From NCBI GenBank assembly GCA_017632695.1, contig JAGBQS010000314.1:1-7854 (forward strand): 7,854 bases of DNA, given 5' to 3'. A model generated the notes under the pieces. It worked only from the letters and a program-made list of their open reading frames with translations, ran no database searches and was not told the origin of the DNA. The DNA is from Bacteroidales bacterium. Its GTDB lineage: Bacteria; Bacteroidota; Bacteroidia; Bacteroidales; UBA3663. Below are positions 1 through 5,619 of this stretch, piece after piece; the stretch's first letter is position 1, and each line of letters starts with the position of its first letter. The position numbers and the translations under genes are program-made.

Positions 1-1065
1 GATGCTGCTTCGGAAGCCGGCATTACTGCCATCATTGCCAGCGATGTGGCTGCTATGACCTATGCCCGGGGTTGGGACAGACCCGATCGGAAACCCCGTA
101 TCGAAGTACATCTTTCCACACAGCTTAACATCAGTAACATCGAAGCCCTGAAGTTCTATGCCCAGTTTGCCGATGTGGTGGTTCTGGCCCGCGAACTGAA
201 TATGGATCAGGTAGCCGCCATTCATCAGGAAATAGTCCGTCAGGATATCCGCGGACCCAAGGGAGAACTGATCCGTATTGAGATGTTTGCTCACGGAGCA
301 CTCTGTATGGCGGTTTCGGGCAAGTGTTACATGAGCTTGCACGAGTATAACCGGAGTGCCAACCGAGGAGCTTGTGCTCAGGTATGCCGTCATGCGTACG
401 ATGCCTATGTGGATGATCCCAAGTATCTGCTCGACGATCAGGATCACGACTTGCAGCTGCAGATTGACAACAAATATATCATGTCGCCCAAAGATCTGAA
501 GACTATTCATTTTATGAACAGGATGATCGATGCGGGTGTGGAAGTATTCAAGATTGAAGGTCGTGCACGCGGTCCGGAATATGTCAAGACGGTAGTCGGA
601 TGCTATTCGGAAGCCGCCCGGCTCATCGGGCAGACTCCTATTGAAAACAATGTGCATGTTTTGCCCGACAACTGGGACGAACTGGTAGCCGGATGGGACA
701 ACAGGCTTTCTAAGGTATTCAACCGGGGATTCTGGAACGGATATTATCTGGGTCAGCGGTTGGGTGAATGGAGTCACCATTACGGATCGGTAGCCCAGGA
801 ACACAAGGAATATGCAGCAAAGACAGTCGGCTGGTTCAGCAAGATCGGTATAGGCGATTTTCTTTGCGAGGCCAAAGAACTTCATAATGGCGATACCGTT
901 CTTATAATTGGTCCTACAACAGGAGTCATCGAAATCAGGCTCGACGAGATCCAGGTGGATTACAAGGTGGTCGAAACCGTTCATAAAGGCGAACGTTTCA
1001 CTATTCCCGTCAGCGAAAAAATCCGTCCTTCGGACAAGGTTTATCTGTTGGTAAAAAACGGATAA
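1..1065 (+). CDS. U32-family protein (PrtC/TrhP/RlhA-like), 5'-truncated
   Basis: The reading frame is open from the first base, so the true start lies upstream; GTG 46 and later ATGs are internal. 354 residues remain. The U32 signature is clear: IEMFAHGALC (about residues 93-102), then SGKC and NRGACAQVCR, followed by SPKDL and KIEGRARGPEYV (about 184-195). Four clustered cysteines (about 102, 109, 125, 129) have the CX6C spacing seen in iron-sulfur U32 proteins. The last 90 or so residues look like the extra beta-rich domain of longer members. The family was first described as collagenase-like proteases (PrtC of Porphyromonas), but studied relatives TrhP and RlhA hydroxylate tRNA U34 and 23S rRNA C2501, and UbiU/UbiV hydroxylate ubiquinone precursors. 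An RNA-hydroxylating role is therefore more likely than proteolysis, but the substrate cannot be read here. A terminator follows, so it closes its transcription unit. Confidence 0.9.
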   Translation, partial: DAASEAGITAIIASDVAAMTYARGWDRPDRKPRIEVHLSTQLNISNIEALKFYAQFADVVVLARELNMDQVAAIHQEIVRQDIRGPKGELIRIEMFAHGALCMAVSGKCYMSLHEYNRSANRGACAQVCRHAYDAYVDDPKYLLDDQDHDLQLQIDNKYIMSPKDLKTIHFMNRMIDAGVEVFKIEGRARGPEYVKTVVGCYSEAARLIGQTPIENNVHVLPDNWDELVAGWDNRLSKVFNRGFWNGYYLGQRLGEWSHHYGSVAQEHKEYAAKTVGWFSKIGIGDFLCEAKELHNGDTVLIIGPTTGVIEIRLDEIQVDYKVVETVHKGERFTIPVSEKIRPSDKVYLLVKNG

Positions 1066-1102
1066 ATACCCATAAGTCCGAAACTTGAATTAAGACCCGT
1101 TT

Positions 1103-1153
1103 TTACTGCCCTACTGGGAAAAAATATTTTTCCGGTTGGGCAGTAAGTTTTTT
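1103..1153 (+). terminator. Intrinsic terminator after the U32 gene
   Basis: A perfect 9-bp inverted repeat, TTACTGCCC (1103-1111) and GGGCAGTAA (1138-1146), is followed by six T residues (1148-1153). The 26-nt loop contains its own 7-bp hairpin, GGAAAAA/TTTTTCC, so the structure stacks into a long stem. It lies 38 nt after the stop codon and 117 nt before the next gene. This separates the U32 gene from the kinase. Confidence 0.8.
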
Positions 1154-1159
1154 CCGGCA

Positions 1160-1180
1160 GGACAGCAAAAACGGCTGTCC
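1160..1180 (+). other. Second hairpin downstream of the U32 terminator
   Basis: GGACAGC (1160-1166) and GCTGTCC (1174-1180) form a perfect 7-bp stem with a 7-nt loop. It starts seven bases after the T-run of the preceding terminator. No T-run follows, so it is not a second classical terminator. It may protect an RNA end or be part of the kinase leader. Only the inverted repeat itself is certain. Confidence 0.5.
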
Positions 1181-1269
1181 GAAGAAATAAGGAATCATTA
1201 TACAATAAATCTTTTGTTTTTACGTTTTATTTAAAAACCAATCTGCGAATAATGAAATAATTTTACTTC

Positions 1270-2442
1270 ATGAATATTCATTTCAAGCATTCTTTACAGT
1301 GGGTTTTTTTAAGCCTTTCTGTAATTCTGATAAGTCTGTTTCTTTATTTTTCCAATGAACTGGTCAAATCGTTGGGAAAGGAAGAGACAGAGAAAATGGC
1401 TTTGTGGGCCAATGCCTACCAGCAGCTGATTCTGGCCGAAGACGATGCGGACATGTCTATGCAATGGGAAGTGATCCGAAGCAATACCACCATTCCTGTT
1501 TTCTATACCGAAACGGATGGACAGATGCTTGGATTCAAGAATATCCAGATACCTTTTTACCAGCAGTTAGGCAAACAGTTTTCAACCGAAGATACCATTG
1601 CTTATCTGCAGCAGCAGATTCCGTTGCTCCAATCCAAAGGAAGTTATTTTGAAATCTGTATTGCCGACGATTGGAAGCAGTATCTGTATTACGACGATTC
1701 CATTCTGCTGCAGCAACTGCATTATTATCCTTATGTGCAGCTGATGGCAATCATTGTGCTGCTTCTGTTGCTTTATTATATGGTATTAAGTCGCAAACAG
1801 TCCGAACAGAACCGTGTCTGGGTAGGTTTGTCGAAGGAGACTGCCCATCAGTTGGGAACGCCGATCCAGTCTTTGATGGGCTGGGTGGAACTGCTCCGTA
1901 ACAGCGAACAGCCCGATATTCAGAACATGGGAGAGGAGATGGACAAGGATGTGCAGCGGCTCCGTCTGGTTGCCGACCGTTTCTCGAAAATCGGCTCCGA
2001 GCCTATTCTCGAAAAGGCCGATCTCCGCAATGTAGTCCGCAATGTGACCGAATATATGCAGAAGCGGGCCTCGCAGAACATATCCATCACAGCCGCTTTG
2101 CCCGATAATCCGGTTGAAGCCTATATTTGCGAACCGCTTTTTGCCTGGGTGATCGAAAATCTCTGCAAGAATGCCATCGATGCGCAGGATAAACCCAAGG
2201 AACAGATTCACATTGTGCTGAAGCAGGAAAACAAGGTGGTGCTCGAAGTGATAGACAACGGAAAGGGTATTGCCAAGAATCAGTGGAAAAAGATTTTCTC
2301 TGCAGGCTATACCACCAAGAAAAGAGGTTGGGGACTGGGTCTGACTTTGGTAAAGCGCATTGTCGAAGAATATCATCACGGACACATCTTTGTCAAATCG
2401 AGTACGGTAGGTCAGGGTTCCACTTTCAGGATTGAGTTGTAA
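1270..2442 (+). CDS. Membrane sensor histidine kinase, orphan
   Basis: This 390-residue protein has two membrane segments (about residues 10-28 and 155-173) enclosing a periplasmic domain of about 125 residues with no motif I recognise. The H-box KETAHQLGTP puts the likely phospho-accepting histidine at 193. An ATP-binding domain follows: N-box ENLCKNAIDA (Asn 301), G1 box DNGKGIA (329-335), GYTTK, and G2 box GWGLGL (353-358), ending at the conserved STFRIEL. It should sense an envelope or extracellular signal, autophosphorylate and pass phosphate to a response regulator. None is encoded next to it, so it is an orphan and its partner is unknown. The residue after the histidine is Gln, where typical HisKA kinases have Glu or Asp. 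The start follows an A/T-rich leader without a Shine-Dalgarno sequence, usual for Bacteroidetes. The kinase call is firm; the signal is not known. Confidence 0.93.
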   Translation: MNIHFKHSLQWVFLSLSVILISLFLYFSNELVKSLGKEETEKMALWANAYQQLILAEDDADMSMQWEVIRSNTTIPVFYTETDGQMLGFKNIQIPFYQQLGKQFSTEDTIAYLQQQIPLLQSKGSYFEICIADDWKQYLYYDDSILLQQLHYYPYVQLMAIIVLLLLLYYMVLSRKQSEQNRVWVGLSKETAHQLGTPIQSLMGWVELLRNSEQPDIQNMGEEMDKDVQRLRLVADRFSKIGSEPILEKADLRNVVRNVTEYMQKRASQNISITAALPDNPVEAYICEPLFAWVIENLCKNAIDAQDKPKEQIHIVLKQENKVVLEVIDNGKGIAKNQWKKIFSAGYTTKKRGWGLGLTLVKRIVEEYHHGHIFVKSSTVGQGSTFRIEL

Positions 2443-2491
2443 AAACAACCTCAGGTTTTGAAGTCAGGTAAACAACCTCAAAACCTGACTT
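2443..2491 (+). repeat. Nested, mutually exclusive inverted repeats after the kinase
   Basis: CAGGTTTTGA (2452-2461) pairs perfectly with TCAAAACCTG (2478-2487). AAGTCAGGT (2461-2469) pairs perfectly with ACCTGACTT (2483-2491). Both use ACCTG at 2483-2487, so only one can form at a time. An 11-bp direct repeat, AAACAACCTCA, occurs at 2443-2453 and 2470-2480. The site begins directly after the kinase stop codon. The bases that follow contain only a short T-run (CTTTTAT), so it could be a weak terminator, an RNA-stabilising 3' end or a protein site. Confidence 0.6.
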
Positions 2492-2519
2492 ATCAACACT
2501 TTTATAGTCAAAAAAAGCA

Positions 2520-2529
2520 CCTTTAAAGG
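2520..2529. repeat. 10-bp perfect palindrome upstream of yceD
   Basis: CCTTTAAAGG reads the same on both strands. It lies about 90 bp upstream of the predicted yceD start of transcription, in an A/T-rich stretch with no gene. It could be a binding site for a dimeric regulator, but a palindrome of this size in A/T-rich DNA may be chance. Confidence 0.3.
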
Positions 2530-2602
2530 GCAAAATGACATTTTTTTGAGTAAATTTCGCATTTTCTTATCATAAACTTATACTACATTCAAAAATTATT
2601 AG

Positions 2603-2610
2603 TACCTTTG
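2603..2610 (+). promoter_or_regulatory. Bacteroides-type -7 promoter element for yceD-rpmF
   Basis: TACCTTTG matches the Bacteroidetes primary-sigma -7 consensus TAnnTTTG at every fixed base. Transcription would start near 2617, giving a leader of about 34 nt before the yceD ATG at 2651. No clear TTTG -33 element is seen at the expected distance; that region (about 2575-2585) is merely A/T-rich. This is the only convincing promoter in the window and probably serves the whole downstream cluster, at least as far as rpmF. Confidence 0.7.
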
Positions 2611-2650
2611 CAGCCGATTAACTCAAAAAAATAGCAGAAGTTAAGATACA

Positions 2651-3208
2651 ATGGGCAAGTTCGATCAGTATAACATCCAGCTCAAGGCGATGAATATCGG
2701 CAAGAGCGTGATTGAATATCATCTTGACAACAGTTTCTTTGCGCTGCTTGAAGATGTAGAGATTCAAAAGGGCGACATCCATGTAAAGGTTACTGTCGAT
2801 AAGCAGGCCAAGCAGTCGGAACTGAATTTCGAACTGGAAGGAAAGGTGATTGTTCCATGCGACCGTTGTCTGGAAGATATGGTTCAGCCCATCAAGACTG
2901 AGAGTCATCTGATTGTCCGCTTCGGCAAAGAGTTCAAGGACGATGGCGACGATGTTGTGGTAGTTCCCGAAGAACAGGGCCTCATCAACGTAAGCTGGTT
3001 TCTCTATGAGTTTATCGAACTGGCCATCCCGATCAAGCACGTACACCCGTTCGGGCAGTGTAATCGCGGAATGTCCGACAAACTGAGCGAGCATATAACC
3101 ATCGATGCCAACGACGAAGATTTTACCGGTATGGCAGATGAAGAAAGTGCTCCGGCAGATGTCGATCCGCGCTGGGAGGCTTTAAAAGGTTTGGGAACGG
3201 AAAACTGA
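2651..3208 (+). CDS. yceD: DUF177/YceD family protein
   Basis: This 185-residue acidic protein carries the DUF177 hallmark CDRCLE (Cys 70, Cys 73) after a beta-rich N-terminal half, and ends with the typical DPRWEALKGL. The gene sits directly upstream of rpmF, the arrangement found across most bacteria and the main clue to its role. DUF177 proteins in plants are needed for chloroplast 23S rRNA accumulation, so a part in 23S rRNA processing or large-subunit assembly is likely; the molecular activity is not established. A third cysteine (137) lies in a less conserved part, so metal binding cannot be claimed. The start is the first ATG after the promoter at 2603-2610. The C-terminal tail around residues 150-170 is rich in Asp and Glu and probably disordered. 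Confidence 0.9.
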   Translation: MGKFDQYNIQLKAMNIGKSVIEYHLDNSFFALLEDVEIQKGDIHVKVTVDKQAKQSELNFELEGKVIVPCDRCLEDMVQPIKTESHLIVRFGKEFKDDGDDVVVVPEEQGLINVSWFLYEFIELAIPIKHVHPFGQCNRGMSDKLSEHITIDANDEDFTGMADEESAPADVDPRWEALKGLGTEN

Positions 3209-3221
3209 CGGATATTTTCAA

Positions 3222-3270
3222 CCTGATTTTTCCAGGAGTTTCAGACTCCGGTTTCCAGTCTGTTTTATTT
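3222..3270 (+). promoter_or_regulatory. Competing hairpins with U-rich run between yceD and rpmF
   Basis: Three short stems overlap. CCTG (3222-3225) can pair with CAGG (3233-3236), GGAGT (3235-3239) with ACTCC (3245-3249), and CAGACT (3242-3247) with AGTCTG (3257-3262). The last is followed at once by TTTTATTTT, giving it terminator form with a weak 6-bp stem. Because neighbouring stems share bases, the first and third can form together but the second excludes both. This could set how much transcription reaches rpmF, or act as a processing site. It is too weak to call a full terminator. Confidence 0.4.
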
Positions 3271-3300
3271 TGAAGGATTAATTATTAATAATAAAAACAA

Positions 3301-3480
3301 ATGGCACATCCTAAAAGAAGACAATCAAACACGCGTACCGCAAAGCGTCGTACGCATGACAAGGCCGTTGTTCCGGCAATCGTAGTATGTCCTAACTGTG
3401 GCAGTTGGCATCTGGCTCACACTGTTTGTCCAGATTGCGGTTACTACCGCGGAAAACTCGCTATCGAGAAAGAGGCCTAA
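3301..3480 (+). CDS. rpmF: 50S ribosomal protein bL32
   Basis: This 59-residue basic protein begins MAHPKRRQSNTRTAKRR, the standard bL32 opening. It has a zinc ribbon built from CPNC (Cys 30, 33) and CPDC (Cys 43, 46), followed by GYYRGK. It is thus the zinc-binding (C+) form. bL32 is part of the large ribosomal subunit. It follows yceD with a 92-nt gap that contains competing hairpins, and is followed by a terminator-like element before fabH, so its expression may be set apart from both neighbours. Length and motif order are normal for the family. The start is preceded by an A/T-rich stretch with AAGGA about 24 nt upstream, too far for a usual ribosome site. Confidence 0.97.
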   Translation: MAHPKRRQSNTRTAKRRTHDKAVVPAIVVCPNCGSWHLAHTVCPDCGYYRGKLAIEKEA

Positions 3481-3560
3481 CCCGGTTAACAGGGTTCGCC
3501 TTTGAGGCTACTATTGTAAACCAAATTAAAAGGCGTGCCGCTAAGACACGCCTTTATTAT
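3479..3560 (+). terminator. Terminator with possible antiterminator pairing, rpmF-fabH leader
   Basis: AAAGGCGTG (3529-3537) pairs perfectly with CACGCCTTT (3547-3555) around a 9-nt loop, and TTATTATTA follows. This 9-bp G/C-containing stem ends only 22 nt before the fabH ATG. An upstream copy of the 3' arm, CGCCTTT (3497-3503), could pair with AAAGGCG (3529-3535) instead and prevent the terminator. A further small stem, AACCC/GGGTT (3479-3483, 3492-3496), overlaps the rpmF stop codon. No promoter is visible between the hairpin and fabH, so fabH expression must come through it or from within it. Confidence 0.65.
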
Positions 3561-3577
3561 TACTAATTACATTCATT

Positions 3578-4573
3578 ATGATCAAAGCAGCAATTACAGG
3601 ATTGAGTCATTATTTGCCTGACTACGTTCTTACCAACGAGGAACTGTCCACGATGGTAGATACCAACGACGAATGGATTACCACGCGTACAGGTATCAAG
3701 GAACGTCATATTCTGAAAGACGATCATGCAGGCTCCAGCCAGTTGGCCATTCCTGCCGTCCGTGACCTTCTCCAAAAGACAGGAACTGCACCCGATGAGG
3801 TAGAGCTGCTTATCTGTGCTACCTCATCGCCTGACTATACCTGGCCTTCAACGGCTTGCGTCATTGCCGATGCAGTTGACATCCGCAAGGCAATGTGCTA
3901 TGATATACTGTCGGCTTGTACAGGTTTTCTGTACTGCCTGCAGCAGGCACAGGCTTTCATCAAATCGGGTATCTATAAAAAGATCATCATCTGTTCGGCC
4001 GAGAAGTGTACTTCGTTTGTCAATTACAAGGACCGTACTACCTGTACGCTCTTCGGCGATGGAGGAACGGCTGCGTTGATTGAACCCAGCGAGGAATTTG
4101 GTGTCGAGATAGCCAAGATTCATGCCGACGGTGCCGGACACGAGCACCTGATCCGCTATTGCGGCGGTTCAGCCAATGTGCCCAGTCACGAGGCTGTCGA
4201 CAAAGGTCTCCAATACATTTTCCAGGATGGCAAGTATGTGTTCAAGAATGCCGTCAACTTCATGACCGGTGCTGTGAGCGAAGTGATGGAGGAGGGGCAG
4301 CTTACACTCGACGACATTGACTGGATCTGTACGCATCAGGCCAACAAGCGCATTATCGATGCCGTCCGTCAGCACCTGAATGCTCCGGAAGAGAAAGTGA
4401 TCTGCAACATTGAGCACGTAGGTAATACCTCTTCGGCATCTATTCCGATTGCACTTCACGAGGCTGCCCTCGAGGGTAAGATCAAGAAAGGCGACCGTCT
4501 GTTGCTGGCTGCCTTCGGATCAGGCTTTACCTGGGGCTCTGTATATTTGTCGTGGGGCGACTGCAAGATCTGA
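3578..4573 (+). CDS. fabH: Beta-ketoacyl-ACP synthase III
   Basis: FabH starts fatty-acid synthesis in the cytoplasm by condensing an acyl-CoA primer with malonyl-ACP. The 331-residue protein has the full Cys-His-Asn triad: Cys 114 in SACTGF, His 253 in THQANKR and Asn 283 in VGNTSSAS. NDEWITTRTGIKER near residues 30-43 and GSGFTWG near 315-320 are also typical. It is slightly longer than the E. coli enzyme (317). In Bacteroidetes, FabH often uses branched primers to make iso and anteiso acids, but primer choice cannot be read from these motifs. The E. coli neighbours plsX, fabD and fabG are missing; rpmF lies upstream and era 29 nt downstream. The ATG at 3578 gives the standard N-terminus MIKAAITGLSHYLP. 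The terminator-like leader just upstream suggests control by attenuation. Confidence 0.95.
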   Translation: MIKAAITGLSHYLPDYVLTNEELSTMVDTNDEWITTRTGIKERHILKDDHAGSSQLAIPAVRDLLQKTGTAPDEVELLICATSSPDYTWPSTACVIADAVDIRKAMCYDILSACTGFLYCLQQAQAFIKSGIYKKIIICSAEKCTSFVNYKDRTTCTLFGDGGTAALIEPSEEFGVEIAKIHADGAGHEHLIRYCGGSANVPSHEAVDKGLQYIFQDGKYVFKNAVNFMTGAVSEVMEEGQLTLDDIDWICTHQANKRIIDAVRQHLNAPEEKVICNIEHVGNTSSASIPIALHEAALEGKIKKGDRLLLAAFGSGFTWGSVYLSWGDCKI

Positions 4574-4602
4574 GGTTTTAAGTTTATAAGGTAATAAGGA
4601 TT

Positions 4603-5505
4603 ATGCATAAAGCAGGTTTCGTCAATATTGTAGGCAATCCGAATGTCGGCAAATCCACGCTGATGAACATTCTGGTAGGCGAGCGTCTGAGCATCATTAC
4701 GGCAAAGGCGCAAACTACCCGTCACCGTATCATGGGCATTGTGAATACCGACGATATGCAGATTGTGTACAGCGATACGCCAGGTGTGCTGAAGCCGGTT
4801 TCCAAGTTGCACGAATCGATGCTGGCTTTCAGTCAGAGTGCGCCTCAGGATGCCGATATCCTGCTTTATCTGACCGATACCGTCGAGACTCCCGACAAGA
4901 ACGAACAGTTTCTGCAGACCGTAGTACGCATCAGCGAGGACAAAGGTCCTATGGCACCCAAGGTGATTGTAGTGCTCAACAAGATGGATCTGGTATCGCA
5001 GGAAGAACTGGTCCGTAAGGTGGACGAGTGGCACCAGCGTCTGCCGGAAGCCGAAATCATTCCGATTTCCGCCCTGCATAACTTCGGCACCGATATCCTG
5101 CAATCCAAAATCAAGGATCTGCTGCCTGAATGTCCGCCGTACTTCGACAAAGACCAGCTGACCGATAAGCCGGCACGTTTCTTTGTGACCGAAATCATTC
5201 GCGAAAAGATTCTCCAGCTCTACGACAAGGAGATTCCCTATGCCTGCGAGGTACGCGTGGAACAGTTCAAGGAGACGGATAAGCTGATTGATATCAGCGC
5301 ACTTATTTATTGCGAACGCGACAGCCAGAAAGGCATCCTTATCGGTAAGGGTGGAGCCATGCTCAAAAAGCTGGGTATGCTGGCCCGTAAGGATATCGAG
5401 GCCTTCTTTGGCAAACAGGTTATGCTCAAGACATTTGTCAAGGTCGAAAAAGACTGGCGCAATAACCTGCGGGATTTGAACAGCTTCGGCTACAATCCCG
5501 AATAA
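4603..5505 (+). CDS. era: GTPase Era
   Basis: Era binds GTP and the 3' end of 16S rRNA and checks late 30S subunit assembly. The 300-residue protein has an N-terminal Ras-like domain with G1 GNPNVGKST (11-19), the switch Thr in TTRHR (39), G3 DTPG (58-61), G4 NKMD (126-129) and G5 SAL (156-158). A C-terminal KH domain carries IGKGG (247-251) and ends in the family's usual WRNN region. Length is normal for Era (about 300). It follows fabH by 29 nt and is probably co-transcribed with it. AAGG about 11 nt before the ATG is a possible but poor ribosome site. All key residues are present, so it should be active. Confidence 0.97.
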   Translation: MHKAGFVNIVGNPNVGKSTLMNILVGERLSIITAKAQTTRHRIMGIVNTDDMQIVYSDTPGVLKPVSKLHESMLAFSQSAPQDADILLYLTDTVETPDKNEQFLQTVVRISEDKGPMAPKVIVVLNKMDLVSQEELVRKVDEWHQRLPEAEIIPISALHNFGTDILQSKIKDLLPECPPYFDKDQLTDKPARFFVTEIIREKILQLYDKEIPYACEVRVEQFKETDKLIDISALIYCERDSQKGILIGKGGAMLKKLGMLARKDIEAFFGKQVMLKTFVKVEKDWRNNLRDLNSFGYNPE

Positions 5506-5514
5506 CAGAAAAAA

Positions 5515-5619
5515 ATGATTCACGTCACCGGATACCTCTTCCCTGCGCTTGCGAAAGCGTGCTGTGAGGCTGGTGACACATTATTAATATATATAAATAA
5601 AACGAAATGGGAAATTTAG
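5515..5619 (+). CDS. Possible 34-codon leader ORF overlapping the der start
   Basis: An ATG ten bases after the era stop opens a frame of 34 codons beginning MIHVTGYLFPALAKACCEAG. It ends at a TAG (5617-5619) just inside der, overlapping the der coding region by 13 nt in another frame. The run of seven A residues before its ATG resembles local translation starts. Its first 22 codons lie on the compound hairpin, so ribosomes here would unfold it. I recognise no family. It may be chance, since the stretch is short. Confidence 0.2.
   Translation: MIHVTGYLFPALAKACCEAGDTLLIYINKTKWEI
5524..5577 (+). promoter_or_regulatory. Compound hairpin in the era-der gap
   Basis: The outer stem is GTCACC (5524-5529) with GGTGAC (5572-5577). 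Inside it, CCTC (5535-5538) can pair with GAGG (5566-5569), and CGCTT (5546-5550) with AAGCG (5555-5559) around a GCGA tetraloop of the stable GNRA type. No T-run follows, so this is not an intrinsic terminator. Its position 30 nt before the der ATG suggests a leader structure affecting stability or translation of der, or a processing site separating era and der messages. Confidence 0.5.

Noticed and set aside
46..48. GTG 46 as the true start of the U32 gene
   Set aside because: The frame is open from base 1, and the residues before it (EAGITAIIASD) fit the conserved U32 N-terminal barrel, so the gene simply runs off the window.
1221..1228. TACGTTTT as a -7 promoter element for the histidine kinase
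   Set aside because: It differs from TAnnTTTG at the last base, and no TTTG lies at the -33 distance. In such A/T-rich DNA a 7 of 8 match is expected by chance.
3265..3272. TTATTTTG as a promoter for rpmF
   Set aside because: The second base should be A, and no -33 element is found. The run is better explained as the U-rich tail of the hairpin before it.
4456..5523. Long open frame on the minus strand opposite era (also 6054-6830 and 6890-7666 opposite der and purD)
   Set aside because: These have no family motifs and lie opposite genes with strong conserved motifs. They are antisense shadows created by codon bias.
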